Origin: CAZCAQ01 sp964496905
Lineage (GTDB): Bacteria; Patescibacteriota; WWE3; UBA101185; UBA10185
Assembly (NCBI GenBank): GCA_964496905.1
Contig: CAZCAQ010000018.1
Coordinates: 1 to 7,787 of the forward strand
Length of the DNA stretch: 7,787 bases
Direction: 5' to 3'
Positions 6,184-7,787 of this stretch are shown in pieces. Numbering within the stretch: the first letter of the stretch is position 1; each line of letters begins with the position of its first letter. Below the pieces are notes generated by a model. The model did not search any database, was not told the origin of the DNA, and worked only from the letters and a program-made list of their open reading frames with translations. Made by a program: the position numbers and the translations under genes.

Positions 6184-7161
6184 TTATCTAAATATTATCT
6201 TGTAACCTCTTGAGAAAGTTTCATCTGTAAAACCTAACGCTTTTTTAGTTTTATAATCTTTATCAAATATATTTTTCGTTTTTATTATTTCTAACATTTT
6301 TTTGGGTTTAATATTAAGAATAAATGGAGAGGCATATGTAGGGCATGGGTAATCTGTGCCAAAAAGTATACGTTCTTGCAGTATTGAGTTTTTCCTTAGG
6401 TGAAGCAGTCTAGAGCGTCTTTTATGTTCCAACATGCCTGAATTGTCAAAATACAGGTTAGGGTATTGTTTTGCTAGTTCTTCAAGCTTTTTTACACTCT
6501 TTTTTTCTCGCAAAAACGAAAATCCACCTGCATGTGCAACTATTATTTTACAATTTGTGTTGAGTAATGTAGTTAAAACATCCATACGATGATACTTTTT
6601 TTCAAGTTTCATGCCTGGAAAACTAAATTCTTGTCCTAAATGAATTAAAATAGGCATTCCAATTTTTTCACACTCTTTTACAAGTTTTAAAGCTTCAGGA
6701 CCTATTGGATCAAATTTTTGCAATCCAGGTAGCCATTTAATAAAAGCAGATTTATCATTTTTGGCTAGCTCCAGTTGTTTTAAAGCATCTTTTCGCATTG
6801 GATTTATTGAATACACTGGAATCAACTTTGGTGAGTTGTTGCAGAATTTTGAGACTTCTTCGTTGGAGGTATAAAAAATGCTTTTTTCGTGAATTATTTC
6901 GCCTTTATCGTCATAAACCCCGTCCAATGCAAAAATGGCAAAATTATCGATTTTTGACTCAGTTGTTAGTTTTAAAAGCTTTGCGTCTAAACGTTGATTT
7001 ACGGTATTAATATCGTTGGACCATTTTACTTTAATTAACTTTGCCCACATTTTATAAAAGGTGATTACATCCTTTCTTAACTTTAATTCGTCAAAAGACT
7101 TGTAGTGGGGATTTATTCTTGTTAAGTGGCAGTGGATGTCTATAACTTTGTTTTGAGCCAT
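6184..7161 (-). CDS. Amidohydrolase-family metal-dependent hydrolase (Amidohydro_2 type)
   Basis: This 325-aa TIM-barrel hydrolase has the metal-site pattern of the Amidohydro_2 / ACMSD-like group: HxH in IDIHCHL (His10, His12) on strand 1, His174 in ILIHLG on strand 5, His210 in IVAHAGG on strand 6, and Asp270 in ILFGTDYP on strand 8. Lys142 in FIKWLP lies at the strand-4 position. Family members hydrolyse or decarboxylate small carboxylated or amide substrates; the substrate here cannot be read from sequence. No signal peptide, so cytosolic. The start is supported by the IDIHCHL strand beginning at residue 7, as usual for the family. No SD precedes it; an extended -10 box ends 9 nt upstream. 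The gene is visibly more AT- and Lys-rich than tgt or xseA, a possible sign of separate origin. A neighbouring gene with a known pathway is absent. Confidence 0.93.
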   Translation of the reverse strand: MAQNKVIDIHCHLTRINPHYKSFDELKLRKDVITFYKMWAKLIKVKWSNDINTVNQRLDAKLLKLTTESKIDNFAIFALDGVYDDKGEIIHEKSIFYTSNEEVSKFCNNSPKLIPVYSINPMRKDALKQLELAKNDKSAFIKWLPGLQKFDPIGPEALKLVKECEKIGMPILIHLGQEFSFPGMKLEKKYHRMDVLTTLLNTNCKIIVAHAGGFSFLREKKSVKKLEELAKQYPNLYFDNSGMLEHKRRSRLLHLRKNSILQERILFGTDYPCPTYASPFILNIKPKKMLEIIKTKNIFDKDYKTKKALGFTDETFSRGYKIIFR

Positions 7162-7195
7162 AACCAGGGTAGTATAGCACTAAATCGGCTGGTTA
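7161..7195. repeat. Inverted repeat flanking the amidohydrolase promoter
   Basis: Arms TAACCAG (7161-7167) and CTGGTTA (7189-7195) are exact reverse complements, 21 bp apart. A further AGC/GCT match lies outside with small bulges. One arm touches the amidohydrolase start codon, the other contains the stop codon of the upstream gene, and the extended -10 box lies between them. It may be an operator, or in a read-through RNA a hairpin that hides the start codon. Confidence 0.4.
7171..7179 (-). promoter_or_regulatory. Extended -10 promoter for the amidohydrolase gene
   Basis: On the minus strand TGCTATACT fits the extended -10 pattern TGnTATAAT with one mismatch. It ends 9 nt before the ATG at 7161, so the mRNA would have a leader of about 2-4 nt. 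No good -35 is seen at the right distance, which extended -10 promoters do not need. Confidence 0.5.
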
Positions 7196-7525
7196 AGCTG
7201 TTATAACACCGGCAAAATATACCAAAATAAAAATCACTATTCCTGCGGCAAAAGTAACAACTAGAAAGAACGTTGATGTTGTGAGGTATTTTTTAATTAA
7301 CGATAACTCTACCCCTTCAATTTGTGTAGGCTGCATTTTAGCTGATTGTTCTGCCGTATTTTGGTTATAAAAGGATGGCTTGTTTTTGGGAGATTCCACT
7401 TTAGGTTCTAATCTATCTGGAATGCCGTTATTATTATCATCTCTTAGCACATTCTGAACTTCGGAAGGTAGTTCGCGAAACTTGTATTGCTTGCCGTTAT
7501 ATGTAATTAGTTCGTCGTCGTTCAC
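7193..7525 (-). CDS. Small C-terminally anchored membrane protein with EF-hand-like loop
   Basis: I cannot assign a function. With the GTG start it is 110 aa. Residues 7-20 read ITYNGKQYKFRELP, followed by SEVQNVLR, which resembles a short 'NGKxYxxxxxlPxEV' module I recall from unnamed bacterial membrane proteins. Next comes DDNNNGIPDRLE (29-40), matching a 12-residue EF-hand calcium loop at positions 1, 3, 5, 6, 9 and 12. A polar linker (41-70) leads to one hydrophobic helix (about 84-108) at the extreme C-terminus. Lys78-Lys79 before it suggests the soluble part stays in the cytoplasm. GTG at 7525 is preferred because TATAAT lies exactly 6 nt before it; an ATG at 7585 (130 aa) would run coding sequence through two promoters and add residues unlike the rest. 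The stop is 31 nt before the amidohydrolase start. Confidence 0.8.
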   Translation of the reverse strand: MNDDELITYNGKQYKFRELPSEVQNVLRDDNNNGIPDRLEPKVESPKNKPSFYNQNTAEQSAKMQPTQIEGVELSLIKKYLTTSTFFLVVTFAAGIVIFILVYFAGVITA

Positions 7526-7531
7526 ATTTGT

Positions 7532-7537
7532 ATTATA
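7532..7537 (-). promoter_or_regulatory. Consensus -10 box for the membrane-protein gene (leaderless GTG)
   Basis: TATAAT on the minus strand, followed by 6 nt and then GTG at 7525. Transcription about 7 nt downstream would start on or next to the GTG. No SD and no clear -35. The arrangement repeats that at 6-18 (+) before tgt. Confidence 0.5.
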
Positions 7538-7547
7538 CAGGATTGAT

Positions 7548-7576
7548 TTGAGCTTTATAGAGATGTTTAGTACAAT
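7548..7576 (+). promoter_or_regulatory. Candidate sigma-70 promoter for the rRNA methyltransferase gene
   Basis: TTGAGC (7548-7553), a 17-nt spacer, and TACAAT (7571-7576) form a good promoter reading rightwards. The mRNA would start near 7583, giving a leader of about 17 nt before the ATG at 7600. A weak SD-like GGCGGT (7586-7591) ends 8 nt before that ATG. It lies back to back with the leftward -10 box at 7532-7537. Confidence 0.55.
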
Positions 7577-7599
7577 CCCTGCCATGGCGGTATTCTACA

Positions 7600-7787
7600 A
7601 TGTATCGAGCGTCGCAAGAACTGCGATTCTCGCAAAACTTAATAAATGCTCTTTTAGCCAGACGGCTTGTTGAAAAGCTCGACTTTTCCTGTTGCGACAT
7701 AATAATAGAAATCGGTGCCGGCGGGGGTGCTATTACCGCAGAACTGGCGAAAAAGGGCAAAAAGGTGCTTGCGTACGAAATTGACCC
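7600..7787 (+). CDS. rRNA adenine N6-methyltransferase (KsgA/Erm family), 5' part
   Basis: Only the first 62 codons are in the window; the frame is open at its right edge. Members dimethylate adenines with S-adenosylmethionine: KsgA acts on the 16S helix-45 loop in ribosome maturation, Erm on 23S A2058, giving macrolide resistance. Residues 7-13 (ELRFSQN) match the family's SQN/GQN entry motif. DIIIEIGAGGGAIT (33-46) is SAM motif I, and VLAYEID (56-62) holds the acidic residue that binds the SAM ribose. SQN preceded by RF looks somewhat more Erm-like than the GQNFL of KsgA, but the fragment is too short to decide, so no symbol is given. ATG at 7600 is chosen because it directly precedes the conserved N-terminus; the in-frame TAG at 7558-7560 limits extension. 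It is divergent from the small membrane-protein gene. Confidence 0.93.
   Translation, partial: MYRASQELRFSQNLINALLARRLVEKLDFSCCDIIIEIGAGGGAITAELAKKGKKVLAYEID

Noticed and set aside
7533..7760. Minus-strand frame of 75 codons overlapping the methyltransferase gene
   Set aside because: Antisense to the conserved SAM-binding motif of the plus-strand gene and without SD or recognisable features.

Overview
The window looks like chromosomal DNA from a low-GC bacterium with compact gene packing. My best guess is a Candidate Phyla Radiation (Patescibacteria) member. The reasons are the mix of a divergent Tgt, a single-chain M16C peptidase, a tiny Lys-rich histone-H1-like protein and short unknown genes, but a 7.8-kb stretch cannot prove the phylum. 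The standard code fits: every complete gene reads through at family length and stops with TAA.

Layout. Positions 18-3980 (+): tgt (tRNA-guanine transglycosylase) and, 3 nt later, a 958-aa M16C metallopeptidase, apparently one operon. Positions 5480-3977 (-): xseA-xseB, the two subunits of exodeoxyribonuclease VII, overlapping by 8 nt. This unit runs head-on into the peptidase gene, and the two stop codons share the bases TTAA. Positions 5977-5594 (-): a two-gene unit encoding a very acidic 71-aa protein of unknown function and a 43-aa extremely basic protein (21 Lys/Arg), ended by a strong hairpin terminator. Positions 5978-6183: a 206-nt AT-rich non-coding stretch with a TTGACA promoter candidate. 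Positions 7161-6184 (-): a TIM-barrel amidohydrolase (Amidohydro_2 type). Positions 7525-7193 (-): a small C-terminally membrane-anchored protein with an EF-hand-like loop. Positions 7600-7787 (+, cut by the window end): the start of a KsgA/Erm-type rRNA adenine methyltransferase, divergent from the previous gene.

The genes are mostly housekeeping: tRNA modification, peptide turnover, DNA repair, nucleoid protein and rRNA methylation. I see no mobile element, CRISPR array, tRNA, rRNA or defence island. The points most worth following are: (i) several genes at the head of transcription units have a -10-like hexamer 6-9 nt before the start codon and no Shine-Dalgarno (SD) sequence, which suggests leaderless mRNAs, while the acidic/basic pair has good SD sequences; (ii) the acidic and basic proteins are encoded together; (iii) the base pocket of Tgt and a conserved motif of XseA carry unusual residues.
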